Shown one piece after another: positions 1-10,162 of a stretch of 64,000 nucleotides of DNA. Below the pieces are notes generated by a model, which saw only the letters and a list, made by a program, of their open reading frames with translations, was not told the DNA's origin and did no database searches. Made by a program: the position numbers and the translations under genes. The number at the start of each line of letters is the position of its first letter. Position 1 is the stretch's first letter. The stretch is from Azolla caroliniana (taxonomy: Eukaryota > Polypodiophyta), in assembly GCA_043228905.1 (NCBI GenBank), contig JBHGNT010000004.1, positions 18,290,001 through 18,354,000 of the forward strand. Direction: 5' to 3'.

Positions 1-1
1 G

Positions 2-730
2 CTGTCCAGCAAGCAGAGCCCCAAGACAAAGGCTGAGAAGGAGGACATGATGAAAGTACCATATGCCTCTGCCGTCGGGAGCTTGATGTACGCAATGGTG
101 TGTACCCGACCGGACATCGGATATGCAGTCGGAGTGGTGAGTCGGTACATGAGCAATCCCGGCAAAGAGCACTGGAACGCGGTCAAGTGGATACTCCGAT
201 ACCTGAAGAGCACGGCAAACGTGAGCCTCCGATTCGGCTCCGGTAAGCCCGAACTCGACGGCTTTACCGATTCGGATATGTCGGCTGATGCAGATACCAG
301 CCGGTCCACATCAGGGTATGTGATGACGTATGCAGGTGGAGCTGTTTCGTGGCAGTCGAGGCTGCAGAAGACGGTTGCATTGTCAACCACGGAGGCGGAG
401 TACATGGCGGCTGTTGAAGCCGGCAAGGAAATGATATGGATGAAGGACTTCATTAGAGAGCTCGGTATCCGGCAGGAGGAGTACCGACTCTACTGCGACA
501 GTCAGAGTGCCATCCACCTTGCGAAGAACGCGGCCCATCACTCCCGGACGAAGCACATCCAGCGAAGATATCACTGGATCCGGGAAAGGATAGAAGACCA
601 GGAGTTCGTGCTTACGAAGATCCACACGGACGAGAACGGGTCGGATATGCTGACCAAGGTACTCACACCCGACAAGCTGGAGGCATGCCGGAAGAGGATC
701 GGATTGGAGAGACATCCCATGCCGAAGTGA
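2..730 (+). CDS. Copia family A, copy 1: C-terminal reverse transcriptase/RNase H (partial)
   Basis: This is the 3' end of a Ty1/Copia pol gene. The frame is open from base 2 to the TGA at 728-730 and its 5' part lies outside the window. It shows the end of the RT domain (VPYASAVGSLMYAMVCTRPD) and a complete Copia RNase H with FTDSDMSADADTSRSTSGY, the STTEAEYMA motif and YCDSQSAIHLAKN. RNase H degrades the RNA strand during reverse transcription in the virus-like particle. The protein differs at only a handful of positions from the minus-strand copy at 61904-64000, so both copies are young. A polypurine tract (731-740) and the 3' LTR follow directly. Confidence 0.93.
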   Translation: MSSKQSPKTKAEKEDMMKVPYASAVGSLMYAMVCTRPDIGYAVGVVSRYMSNPGKEHWNAVKWILRYLKSTANVSLRFGSGKPELDGFTDSDMSADADTSRSTSGYVMTYAGGAVSWQSRLQKTVALSTTEAEYMAAVEAGKEMIWMKDFIRELGIRQEEYRLYCDSQSAIHLAKNAAHHSRTKHIQRRYHWIRERIEDQEFVLTKIHTDENGSDMLTKVLTPDKLEACRKRIGLERHPMPK

Positions 731-740
731 AGGGGGAGTT

Positions 741-1339
741 TGTTGGGATTTCGGTCCCTACGGATGGGATGTCCGGAGATGAACGACGGCAATCCCGGTT
801 ACGGTTACGGTCCCGGCTACGGAGCCGGATGATGAAGACCCCGGCTACGGAGCCGGATGATGAATGTACCCGGGGCGAGATCCGGATGCGGGGACATACT
901 TGTGAATATGTTCGCCAAGGGCCCTTTGAGGCTATATTTGTAAATAGCCCGAAAGTCATATGCGTATAAATATGACTTAGGGCAAACAGTTTTATGTTGC
1001 TGCTCATTTTTATGTTTTCAGTTGAGAGAGCGAAGTGAGAGCAGTAGAGAGAGAGAGAGAGAGAGAAAGAAACGAAGAGGTCGACGCCTCTGTGTATTAC
1101 CGCCGCCTGTGGCGAAGACAGTGAGCTCAAGGTTGTTGCCTTGTAGCTACACCATTGTACATCTCTGTGTATAGTGATAGTTGGAGTTTGAGGACTCCCG
1201 TGGTTTTTTTCCATTTAGGGTTTTTCCACGTAAAACACCCTGTGTACTCTTCTCTCTATTGTCTTCGTACATTTTGTATTTCCTGTTTTTCTGTGAGTTG
1301 ATCCTATTCCTCGGTTGTGTCCGAGCACGGTTTTCAACA
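741..1339 (+). repeat. 3' LTR of Copia family A, copy 1
   Basis: The LTR begins TGTTGGGATTTCGG right after the purine tract AGGGGGAGTT and ends near TTTTCAACA. The 5' boundary is firm because it matches the LTRs at 43249, 57703 and 61893. The 3' boundary is uncertain and could lie up to about 25 bases further right. It contains a (GA)n tract at about 1046-1075 and the family-typical sequence TTTTTCCACGTAAAACA. It interrupts the DNA transposon to its right, whose reading frame runs artificially on into the LTR. Confidence 0.8.
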
Positions 1340-2091
1340 AAATGTTCTGTATCCAGAATCAACATATTGTCGGCATTATAATCTGGCCAAGTGTCCCAAA
1401 AATCAGAAAGTCTTTTGAATCTTGCAACATCTTTTTGCTCATAATTCTCTCGTGTCCACTGACCCTTGAAATGTTGTCGCCACTTCGGGAAGAATCTTTC
1501 TACGCACTTCCACATATCTATATGTGGTTTTTCGCTCCAAATAAACAAATCAAAGTATTGCACAACCCAGTCTAGAAATTGGTTTGCGTCCCTCTTTGGT
1601 GTCATATATCGCACACTCATCAGGACTTTATCAAGCTCCATGATTAAGGCTCTTCTTTCAACTTCTAATGGTTTAGGTTTCCATTCTTGTAACTGAGCCT
1701 CTATTACACCAAGTACTGGTAGCACATGATCAATTTCAATCAACTCAAGTTCTGTCGGCACAATTGGTGTCCTTTTCCTCTTCAAACCCCTGGTCGACTG
1801 TGTTGGGCCTGGCTTCACATTCTGGTGCTCTTGTGTTGTCGACTTAATCATTGGCTCGGTGCATGTAGATACTGATCTGGTCGATATCAGCCCACTAGTA
1901 TCACATGCTGCATCTACCTGCAAAATCAGATCATTTGTGCAACATGCTTGATCAACTTGCGTGACCAGATCATTTGTGTTAGTTGCTACATCTACTTTCA
2001 AGATGTGGCCCTCTAAACATGCAAGAACATCAACAGTTTCCACACTGCCATCGGCCTTAGGAGCAATAGATTCAAACCCTTTAGACTCTGC
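1340..2091 (-). CDS. Unrecognised transposon-borne gene 2, exon (fragment)
   Basis: A long minus-strand frame lies downstream of gene 1. A likely splice acceptor (TTATGTTGCAG) sits just above 2091; the frame upstream of it is probably intron. The protein has a short acidic repeat (NDLVTQVD... NDLILQVD), a basic patch GLKRKRTP that could be a nuclear localisation signal, and a tryptophan-rich C-terminal part (FLDWVVQYFDLFIW, ERFFPKWRQHFKGQWTREN). The frame runs on to 1147 only because the family-A LTR happens to stay open, so the true 3' end is lost. I do not recognise the family. It may be a transposase accessory protein or a captured host gene. Confidence 0.45.
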
Positions 2092-2354
2092 AACATAAGA
2101 AAACACCAGCATATTCACACTAACAAAGTAACTAGCAGTCTCACAAAACAACATAATGAACATGAAATATTTTCCATCATAGAAACATGAACATAATTAT
2201 CTTGGAGCAACATCATAGACTTCCATTACATAATCTGCTTAGAGCAACAACCAATCTGAGGTTTTACTTTTCCAAATAGATCATAGTAAAACTTCATAAA
2301 ACCCTTGGAAAATCGCTAATAATCATATCCCACTCATAAGTATTTCACTCCAAT

Positions 2355-2866
2355 TCAAGAGCCCCTTGACCGAGTAACTAGTCTTGTCCCCGATCGTGGC
2401 CCCTTCTTTAGCCTTTTTCTAGCCGGTTGCCCATTTAGCCTTGCTTCTTTGACCCATTCCGCAAGTGTGTACTCCTCCGACAACCTTTCCATCACCTGAG
2501 CAATGGCTTGCAGGTCAGCCGCGTCTTGCACTAGCTTCTCCAGTAGAATGGGATCTGTTTGGACATTATCAGTAGTTGGGCTCAGTAGGGTGGAATCAAG
2601 GTTTTGGGATTTGAAGAAATGTTGCATCAAGTGTTCAAAAACAATATTGTTGTGAACCTCAGATTTACATTCTGTTTCGAATATTTCATGGCTTTTCACA
2701 TCGTTGCCTAATTCATTACCATCTTCCAAAAGAATAGGGTGGAGCTTATCTCAAGGAGATGTGATAGCAGGACTCTTACTTTCAGCCACATTGGCAACTA
2801 TCTCCTCATCGGTTGCAGCGTCATCTGCACCAGACAGCTCATGCACCCTCCTTAATCCATAAGATT
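2355..2866 (-). pseudogene. Unrecognised transposon-borne gene 1, terminal exon with one stop
   Basis: After a likely acceptor (TTGTTGTAG, just above 2866) the minus-strand frame reads about 170 codons to a stop at 2355. A single in-frame TGA (2751-2753) interrupts it. The C-terminus is helical and ends in the basic stretch PARKRLKKGPRSGTRLVTRS, a plausible nuclear localisation or DNA-binding tail. It follows on from the exon at 4082-4452 across an intron that holds the tandem array. Function unknown. Confidence 0.45.
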
Positions 2867-2879
2867 CTACAACAACATG

Positions 2880-4060
2880 GTCGCTAATTAGCTACTCTTA
2901 GCTAACTATCTATTCTTCTAGACTATGACAGTAGCTAATTAGCTACCACTGAGCTAATTAGCTACTTCGCTTAGGTATGGTACTAGCTAATTAGCCATTG
3001 TAACTAAAGTATGGTAGTAGCTAATTAGCTACCACTTAGCTAATTAGCTACCACTTACATAATTAGCTACTTTGCTGAAGTATGGTAGTAGCTAATTAGC
3101 TACTGAACTAAACTATGGTAATAGCTAATTATCTACCAGTTAGCTAATTAGCTACTATACTAAACTATAGTAGTAGCTAATTAGCTATTGTATTAAACTA
3201 TGGTAGTAGCTAATTAGCTAAGTGGTAGCTAATTAGCTACACAACTAATGTATGCTAGTAACTAATTAGCTACCACTTAGATAATTAGCTATTGTACTAA
3301 ACTTTGGTAGTAGCTAATTAGCTACTACTTAGCTAATTAGCTATTGTATTAAACTATAGTAGTAGCTAATTACCTACCATTTAGCTAATTAGCTACTGTA
3401 TTAAACTATGCTAGTAGCTTATTAGCTACCACTTAGCTAATTAGCTACTCAGCTAACGTATGGCAGTAGCTAATTAGCTACTGTACTAAACTATGGTAGT
3501 AGCTAATTAGCTTCCACTTAGCTAATTAGCTACTCAGCTGAAGTATGGTAGTAGCTAATTAGCTACTATAGTAAACTATGATAGTAGCTAATTAGCTACT
3601 TAGCTAAAGTATGGTAGTAGCTCATTAGCTACCACTTAGCTAATTAGGTATTGTACTAAACTATGGTAGTAGCTAATTAGCTACTGAGCTAAAGTATTGT
3701 AGTAGCTAATTAGTTACCACTTAGTTAATTAGTTACTCATCTAAACTGTGGTAGTTGATAATTAGCTACTGTATTCAACTATGGTAGTAGCTAATTAGGT
3801 ACTTAGTTACTCAACTAAACTATGGTAGTAGCTAATTAGTTACCACTTAGCTAATTAGCTACTGTACTAAACTATGGTAGTAGCTAATTGGCTAATTAGC
3901 TACTCAGCTAAAGTATGGTAGTAGCTAATTAGCTACCACTTAGCTAATTAACTACATGTTAGATAATTAGCGACTACACTATAACCATAATAGCTAAATA
4001 GTTTCCACACTTTATACAGCTTACCTAATTAGCAAAGATAGAACTAATTAGCTACACTAT
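2880..4060. repeat. Palindrome-rich tandem array, TAGCTAATTAGCTA unit
   Basis: About 1.2 kb is built from the self-complementary 14-mer TAGCTAATTAGCTA, spaced by variants of CCACT and of GTACTAAACTATGGTAG in a loose 30-65-bp higher-order period. Dozens of copies are present, with scattered point changes. It lies between a splice donor at 4081 and an acceptor at about 2867 on the minus strand, so it would be intronic. Shorter runs of the same motif recur at 6213-6262 and 38215-38270, near the ends of related elements. Confidence 0.9.
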
Positions 4061-4081
4061 GGTCACAAGCATCAATTTTAC

Positions 4082-4452
4082 CTGTGTGTTTTCTCCACTC
4101 ATCTGGGAGAGTTGTACTACAATCCCCCAAACAGAATGTAGCAATGCGACAAGCATATTGAAAACAAACGATATGGTATGTGTGCTGCCATGGTTGTAGG
4201 TGAACCAATAGAGTAGCAGATTTCTCCTCTACACGTAATCCACAAGCGATGCAACGTGCTTGAGCAATCAATATATCGTTTTCTGGTTCTCCTTCATTTG
4301 GTAAGGGAGCAAGAATGTTCAGGTCCAATTCTTGTCTGCTCCTTACCATCCCCTCCGCAAAATGTAGCTGCTTCTTATGCCAGCTAACTACCTGTTCTTG
4401 ACGGGAGTATTGTTCCTTCAACGTAGCCGAGAAATTTACGGATTCATTATTC
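4082..4452 (-). CDS. Unrecognised transposon-borne gene 1, Cys/His-rich exon
   Basis: A minus-strand exon bounded by an acceptor (CCTCATTAAG) and a donor (ACACAG/GTAAAA). The predicted protein carries a CIACG motif followed by several more Cys and His residues (HTYHIVC, CRIATFC, DCSTTLPDEW). This suggests a zinc-binding fold, but not one I can name. Upstream residues are charged and helical. The exon is free of stops and its boundaries agree in frame with neighbouring exons, which argues for a gene that was functional until recently. Confidence 0.5.
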
Positions 4453-4499
4453 CTTAATGAGGAAGATACAACAACAAGAAACAAGAATCGTTAACTTAC

Positions 4500-4659
4500 T
4501 TGTGGCTTTTCCAAATTGTAATCAGCAACAGTATTTACACCTAGAAGGTCCAGGTTCATTGAAAGAACTTGGATCTCTGTCTGCAGTTGAATTTTCCGTT
4601 GGGGATCCAGCGACCCCTCAATTTCAAGTTCCTGTTGAGCAACTTGTTCCAAATAATGC
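4500..4659 (-). CDS. Unrecognised transposon-borne gene 1, coiled-coil exon
   Basis: The minus-strand reading is open, rich in Leu, Glu and Gln, and contains HYLEQVAQQELEIEG, which looks like coiled coil. It ends at a near-consensus plant donor (CACAA/GTAAGT). The acceptor is probably CTACTGAG/GC at 4660. The 47-base gap to the next exon is short for a plant intron, so one boundary may be wrong. The plus-strand frame over the same bases is taken to be its shadow. Confidence 0.4.
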
Positions 4660-4735
4660 CTCAGTAGCACATTTTCAAGTACAAGTTATTTATAACATAT
4701 TACATACTAGCAAAACAATAGGTACCTGAATCTTA

Positions 4736-5007
4736 TTTCTAATTGTTGTAACTACGAAAGTGACTTTGCTCTCCATCGCAACAGCCAATGTTGCTTTCTC
4801 TAAATCAGTCTTAAAAAACTTCAATGTCTCACAGGCTTCATGGACATTTTTTAGCATATAGCTAATCAATGTCTCACCTGTATCATCGACATTGGCTTTC
4901 ATTGTGTGTCGGTGTGGCATATACTTGCGGGTTTGTTGGGAGTCGGCAGTTGCATCATCAACTGCCATGCTCCAAAATCTTGCCATTTTTTGTTGCAAGC
5001 TCCCCAT
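4736..5007 (-). CDS. Unrecognised transposon-borne gene 1, 5' exon
   Basis: The first minus-strand methionine in this block is at 5005-5007. The frame is open to a donor (GATTCAG/GTACCT) at 4736/4735. The product is helical (ETLISYMLKNVHEACETLKF) without a recognised motif. The exons at 4500-4659, 4082-4452 and 2355-2866 lie downstream in consistent order. A start further upstream cannot be excluded. Confidence 0.4.
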
Positions 5008-6290
5008 CTTTTGACATCTTTCTACCGATGCCTCACCATAAATTGCCTAGGCTTCCCTTTACATTTCAGGGTCACAAGATTCCTTCGTTGTTTCGCAATA
5101 CTCATACGCAAAAGCTCTGGTTGTTGACCAGGATATCTTGATGTACTTTCTGGTGCAGACTCATGTAGTCGTCGTACAGGTTCAGTCGTACATGCTTGAG
5201 CTTGACCTTGGTTTTCACTCTAGGCACTTTATATACTGACATCTAGTCTACATCACTAATCAATCTATCTGTTAGAACAGCAAGGTCAATACCCTCGAGT
5301 GACAAACCATATATGTTCAGCATTCCTTTGTCTCGCAAAATTTTGCGAAGTTCAACACTCTAGGATAGGGAGGAACGAGCCACCTGAAATAGAATATCAG
5401 TAATCAAAATTGGTGCAAAAACAGATTTTTTAATGTGAATTTGGTGCAAAATTACAACACTTCGAGACAATAATCTGAAATTTGTAATATGTCCTTTTCA
5501 ACATGTATCAAAAATCAAACACTTAAAAAATCGGAAACCCTAATCAGAATTTGTCATGAGAATTGGTGCAAAATTACAACACATTGCGACAGTAATCAGA
5601 AATTTGTTATTAGAAATTTGTAACCAGAAACTTGTAATCTGAAATTTGTAATTAGAAACCCTAAACCACTTAACGGAAACACAAACCCTAATCATCACTA
5701 AAGGTAGAAATCAACCGTACTACGAAATTCTGTCAATCAGAAACAAACTTGCTGCTACACCCCGATCTTCGAGACATCCTTGTTCGGGACTCCAACGACT
5801 TCGCCCTATTCGATTTTTGGGAAAGATGAATAGGCACCAAGGTATTTATCAGAAAGGAAATAAAAAGTTTTTTTAATATGTAACTGATGCATACCTAGAC
5901 GAGGATCGACTTGCTCGTGTGTTGTAGCTCTAAAGGTGCAATGTCGATCTTAGAGTTTTTGTGCTGTTGCGAGGGCTTCATCTGCATTCATGCTCAGAGT
6001 ACTCCATCTGTTTGGAGTTCTAACATGAAGTCAAGATTATCAAGAATTTGATGACATTCAAGTCAACCTTAGATGATGGCACTATTCCCCATGTTCCACT
6101 ACGTTAGAAACCAAAGTTCAAATATTTGAGTATTCTCATAAATTAAATGACCTCTATTTAACCAATAAAACATAAAATTTCGTAAACCATCCTTATGTTT
6201 TTCCCACAAAAAACTAGCTAAACAAATAGCTAATTAGTTGTGGTCATTTTAGTAGCTAAGTAGCTATTATAGTGTTTCCACTCGCATGCT
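5008..6290. other. Non-coding right part of the DNA transposon
   Basis: No convincing gene. The stretch 5390-5710 repeats short AT-rich phrases such as TTGGTGCAAAATTACAACAC and GAAATTTGTAAT. Bases 6213-6262 hold degenerate copies of the TAGCTAATTAGCTA motif. For the minus-strand genes this would be the promoter and leader region. Confidence 0.5.
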
Positions 6291-6295
6291 TTTAC

Positions 6296-6631
6296 CTGCG
6301 CATCTCTTCCTTCATCGCGGCATGCCAATTTACGTCCTTCGCCGCTTCTGTGTAGCTCTCTGGCTCACGCACTTCCGCCACTCGCGTCATGTAGGCGTAA
6401 TGATGCGCCATGTACTCGTTTTATCCTAAGTGCACCGCGGGGTTCTTTTGGTGGGTAGATCAACGTAATGGCTCATTAGCCGATTTTGAGGCCCTCTTGG
6501 CTGACGCGGACTCCGTTTCTAGAGGTCCATCTTTGTTCTTCTTGGAGTCGAATTCTCTTTGATCCGACTTGTCGTTATCAGTGCCGTACTCCGGCATCTT
6601 CTTCTTTCCCTTCTCTTTGCATGTAAGCCGT
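6296..6631 (-). pseudogene. Copia family B, copy 0: integrase-RT linker and RT start
   Basis: On the minus strand the block reads RLTCKEKGKKKMPEYGT and, at its low-coordinate end, a match to the AAMEEEMR start of family-B reverse transcriptase. The comparison is the family-B copies near 41466-41850 and 34020-34420. It is the continuation of the Copia at 8702-11643, separated from it by the LTR element 6632-8701 and cut at the left by the DNA transposon. Stops and frame changes are present. Confidence 0.75.
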
Positions 6632-7516
6632 TGTCGTAGTGTAATTTGCACACTACATGAAAATTACATTTTTGTCCCTTCGGATGGGGCAAGGAGGAAC
6701 TGGTAAGGAGGACCCGGTAAGGAGAACCGGTAAGGAGAATCGGTGAGAACCGAACATAAAGGAGGGACCGGCAAGGAGGACCCGGTACGGAGACCCGGTA
6801 AGAACCGGATCAAGCAAAGCCGGCAAGAGCCGGATAAAGAAGGCCGGTGAGAGTCTCACCAGATGAAGAGGCAAATTTGTAAATAGAAGAAAAGATTGTT
6901 ACGTGCATAGGGCAGATTCAAACCCTATACTTCCACATAAACAAACCCCAACCTTACCATTGTACTAACTTATCCTAAGTGTTCTAGATATAGATTTAAT
7001 TCATATAAGACCTTTTTTTACGCCTATTAAAATGTAAGTCATGCATTTTTAGAATGCATGAATACTTTATTTATAAGAAAAATGTACACCAATAAAAAAT
7101 TACTTGTGCACATCTAGCGAGCATGAGCACTATATTTAGGAAATAAAAGCATAATGTAAAAAGCAACTCATGCACACTTAGTGTGCATGAACACTTTAGA
7201 AAAGGCATGAAGCTATGCTTAGCCTCTTCCATCCTTATATAAGGAGGAGAGAAAGATGTATATGATTGTTGATTATTTTGTAAGGATTGACCAATATAAT
7301 ATATTCGTGGGATTCACGAATTTTTCATCTAAATTGTCTCTTACTATCTAAATATTGATTAATTACACTAAAAACGTGGGATTCACAAGTTTTATTTCTT
7401 ACTTCTCTTTCTACCTATTCATAACTAGCCTTATATTGTATTCATCTTTCTCCTAGTCCAAAACCTCAGTGGTTCCCACCCGACTCACACAACGATCGGG
7501 AACCAAAAGGCACGAC
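6632..7516 (+). repeat. 5' LTR of gag-only element copy 1
   Basis: The LTR runs from TGTCGTAGTGTAATTTGC to GGCACGACA, so the ends form TGTCGT...ACGACA. It has an inverted repeat at the very start (GTAGTGT...ACACTAC), a CCTTATATAAGG TATA region near 7230, and hairpins with a GGATT loop at 7303-7321 and about 7374-7390. A tRNA-like segment lies on the minus strand at about 6905-6970. A primer-binding-like sequence TGGTGAACCCGACGTG follows at 7521. Confidence 0.8.
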
Positions 7517-7554
7517 ACAAGTGGTGAACCCGACGTGAAATCAAGTGGCAAGGA

Positions 7555-8620
7555 GATGGAAAATCAACCGGGGGCTAACAACATGATGGCGATGTTTGAG
7601 TGGATGCTACAAGAACAACGCACGATGTCGGAGATTACGGCGGCAGTGGAACGGCTCGTGCAACGGAACGGGAAATTCAACGGGAAAGATGTGTCACGAT
7701 ATTTGTGAGATTACAAGGCGAAAATGCTACGGTGCGGGATTTCGGAAGGACTACAAGTGACATCCTTGAACCGGGCGGCGACCGACGGGCTTCAAGGGAG
7801 TATCCACGGGATACGGTAGCAAAATCCGACGTGGGAGGCATTTGAAGAGGCGCTAAAGACCACGTTCACCATCGAGGACTCCTCCAAGTCAACGAGGAGG
7901 GGATTCGAAGATTGGGTGGAAACACCGGATAAGGGGATGAAGGTCCTCGATATGTTTTCGTCATTCGCAAGGCTGTTCGGGAGGTTGTCTGCGAGAGATC
8001 AAGCTACCCTCACACTGGACAAAGTGATCATGTTCCTACAAGCCATGGACATCTGGGATCGAAAAGATCTTGGAGTGCTTTTGGAGGACACAACCACTGA
8101 GAGTGGCCTCACGAAAACATGGGAAAGCGTGCGGGATATCGTCGCGTGATACACAAAGAGGGGGCAATGGCTTGCTAGCGAAGAAAAGAGGGTTTCAGAA
8201 CCGATTCCAAAACCGAGATCAGGATTGGAAGACCATCAACTGAGGGCTCGGGAGACTACGACTGAGAAGGGAATCCAGGCAACCACAGTGGAGTAGTTGT
8301 TGAAAGAAATGGAGAATCTGAAAATCGCGATGGTAAAGAAGTCGGATGACAGTCCCACAAGCGCCAAGTATATGGACCGTCAGTGCATATGGTGCGATAG
8401 CACCGAACATGATCGAAGGGATTGCGACGAGCACAAGGAGGCGTTACGACGGGATCTTATCTACTAGGAGGGAAATCAGATCCATTCGATGGACTCTCGG
8501 AAGCCACGACCACCGAACTTCCGGAAAGGCGGCATGAAGAAGGTCCTCGAGGAGGAAATAGCGGCGAAAGGTAATTATGCGACAATCACAGGAATAAGTG
8601 TGGGTGAGTCATCGGGAGCA
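7555..8620 (+). pseudogene. Gag of family L, broken copy
   Basis: The reading starts at MENQPGANN, parallel to MENQQEALN in the intact relative at 17369. It is broken by stops (for example TGA 7706-7708 and TAG 7816-7818) and frame changes. Recognisable parts are a helical capsid-like region (DRKDLGVLLEDTTTESGLT) and, further on, a classic CCHC zinc knuckle CIWCDSTEHDRRDC near 8388-8430. Gag would package element RNA. The LTR, leader and gag order identify the element as a retrotransposon although no pol is present. Confidence 0.65.
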
Positions 8621-8788
8621 AAGGCGTCTTTTTGGCCGGATGTGCTAGAAAACCCCGACAAACCCGACTCACGCAACGATCCGGAGCCGAAAGGCAGGAC
8701 ACTGTCTCCTCGGCTTTTTGCGCGGGGAATGCAAGGCTGAGTCACCACTACTTGCCGGCTCTGCGTCTGACTGGTCATGCTGACTCAG

Positions 8789-9467
8789 TTACTCATTTGG
8801 CCCACTTAGCCTGAATGAGATCAGACTCTCTTCAGGAGCTCTGATGTCTCCTTCATCCCGAGGCATGTCAGCCTCGTTGACCTCTTCGTCAGTGATCGCA
8901 ATGGAGTCATGAGCGGTTGGAGGCGAAGGCAAGTACCACGACGCGGACTCGTCGAACACAACATCACAACTTACACGACCTTGTTTGGTTCGGCATGGGT
9001 TATAGCACTTATAACCCTTCTGTTCGTCTGAGTACCCAACCAAGATACCCTTCTCAACTTTGGCATCCAGCTTCCTCCATTTCTCCTTCGGCAGATGCAC
9101 ATACACAATGCTACCGAAAACCCTCAAGTGTGCCAAGTTCGGCTTCTTATTAAAATTTTGGCATATGCTTCTCTTCGAGCATTTCCCTGGCCGCCTCTTC
9201 AATCGTCTGATTTTTCCGCTCAGCCACGTTGTTCTGTTGTGGCATGTATTTGCAGGAGAAATCGTGCCGAATTCCTTCGTCCTGCAGATAATTCGAGAAC
9301 TTGTCAGAGACGTAGTCCTTCCCACCATCGGATCTTAGGCACTTGATCTTCTGTCTAGTTTCCCTTTCCGCAAGGCTCTTTACCTTCAGAAAACACACGA
9401 AGACTTCGCTCTTTTTCACAATCAAGCACGCCCAAGTGTGTTGAGAGAAATCATGGATGAAAGTCAC
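8789..9467 (-). pseudogene. Copia family B copy 0: integrase
   Basis: Two overlapping minus-strand frames give Copia integrase core pieces. They are the region around CLRSDGGKDYVSDKFSNYL with the second catalytic Asp, then ISFRLSGPNE-type linker residues at the end. The conserved phrase NVAERKNQTIEEAARE, containing the catalytic Glu, follows. At least one frameshift separates the pieces. Integrase would join element cDNA to chromosomal DNA. Confidence 0.8.
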
Positions 9468-9704
9468 GAGATATCAGCTTCCACCGAGACTCACATTTTT
9501 TGCCGGTCCCTATACATCTTAATGGATCACATTGAGCAAATTTCGGCTCCGGTTACGCTCATCGGGGAATGGAAATCAGTGATGCTTTCCCAACTAGCAG
9601 GCTTTGCAAACTTGGCCCTTTCCGCCACTGAATTTCGACAAGCTAGAAACGATGTTTTTCTTCTACATTTCTCGAAGCTTCGGGAAATTTACGTGGCCGA
9701 ACCT

Positions 9705-10162
9705 CTAGTGCCACAGGTCGATATCCGATTCGACCTTTTGCCCTTTCGCAAACATATCAGTGCCTAGGTCGTTGTTCTCGAGGATAAACATCCTCCCTTC
9801 AGAGCGCCCTTGCATGATTATCTTGCCTTCCTCTTCGATGTAGCAACCAAGATACGTGAATCGAACTTGCATCCCCTGGTCGACAATCTGTCCGACCGAC
9901 ACCAGGTTCTTGGTTATTGTCGAGACGTGTAGCATGTTCATGAGTTTCCCTTTCTCCCCGATGTGGCTGAGGGGAACTTCTCCGACATGTTCGATGGTAT
10001 GCGGAGTGTTGTCTCTAGTTTCGACCACTCCTTGTTTTTCTGGTTTCTCCAAGTACAAGAACCCTCGTGACTCATCATGTGATTTGATGCTCCAGAGTCA
10101 ACATACCACACCTCGATCGGTTTCGAGTTGTTCACCGCCATCGAATTGGCCTTGTGCTTCAT
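9705..10162 (-). pseudogene. Copia family B copy 0: protease and pre-integrase
   Basis: The minus strand reads VWYVDSGASNHMMSHEG, the retropepsin active site DSGA of Copia elements. The pre-integrase part follows (LVSVGQIVDQGMQVRF). A frame change lies at about 10000-10060. The protease would cut the Gag-Pol polyprotein. Confidence 0.8.

Larger units (their letters stand above)
1340..6295 (-). mobile_element. Partial DNA transposon with spliced genes, left end replaced by Copia
   Basis: A 5-kb block lies between the family-A LTR and a family-B Copia whose reading frame breaks at about 6296. Its right end (GGTAAAAGCATGCGAGTGGA read on the minus strand) resembles both ends of the small element at 38191-38480. 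All convincing exons are on the minus strand and read away from this end. The terminal region also carries the TAGCTAATTAGCTA-type repeats of the internal array. A terminus read as CACTATAATAG a few bases further in would suit a CACTA element, while the longer inverted repeat would suit a MULE. I could not fix a target-site duplication, so the superfamily stays open. Confidence 0.55.
6632..8701 (+). mobile_element. Gag-only LTR element copy 1 (family L), 3' end deleted
   Basis: An element of the same family as 16574-20134 is inserted in Copia family B. It has a full 5' LTR, a decayed gag, and only about the last 60 bases of the 3' LTR (about 8640-8701, ACCCGACTCACGCAACGATC). The Copia frame resumes at once on either side (AACCGT / CTGTCTCCTCGG). 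No reverse transcriptase or integrase is visible. Confidence 0.75.

Noticed and set aside
2880-4060. CRISPR-like array
   Set aside because: Repeats are loose, the unit is a palindrome with variable short spacing, spacers are themselves repetitive, and the context is a plant transposon intron.
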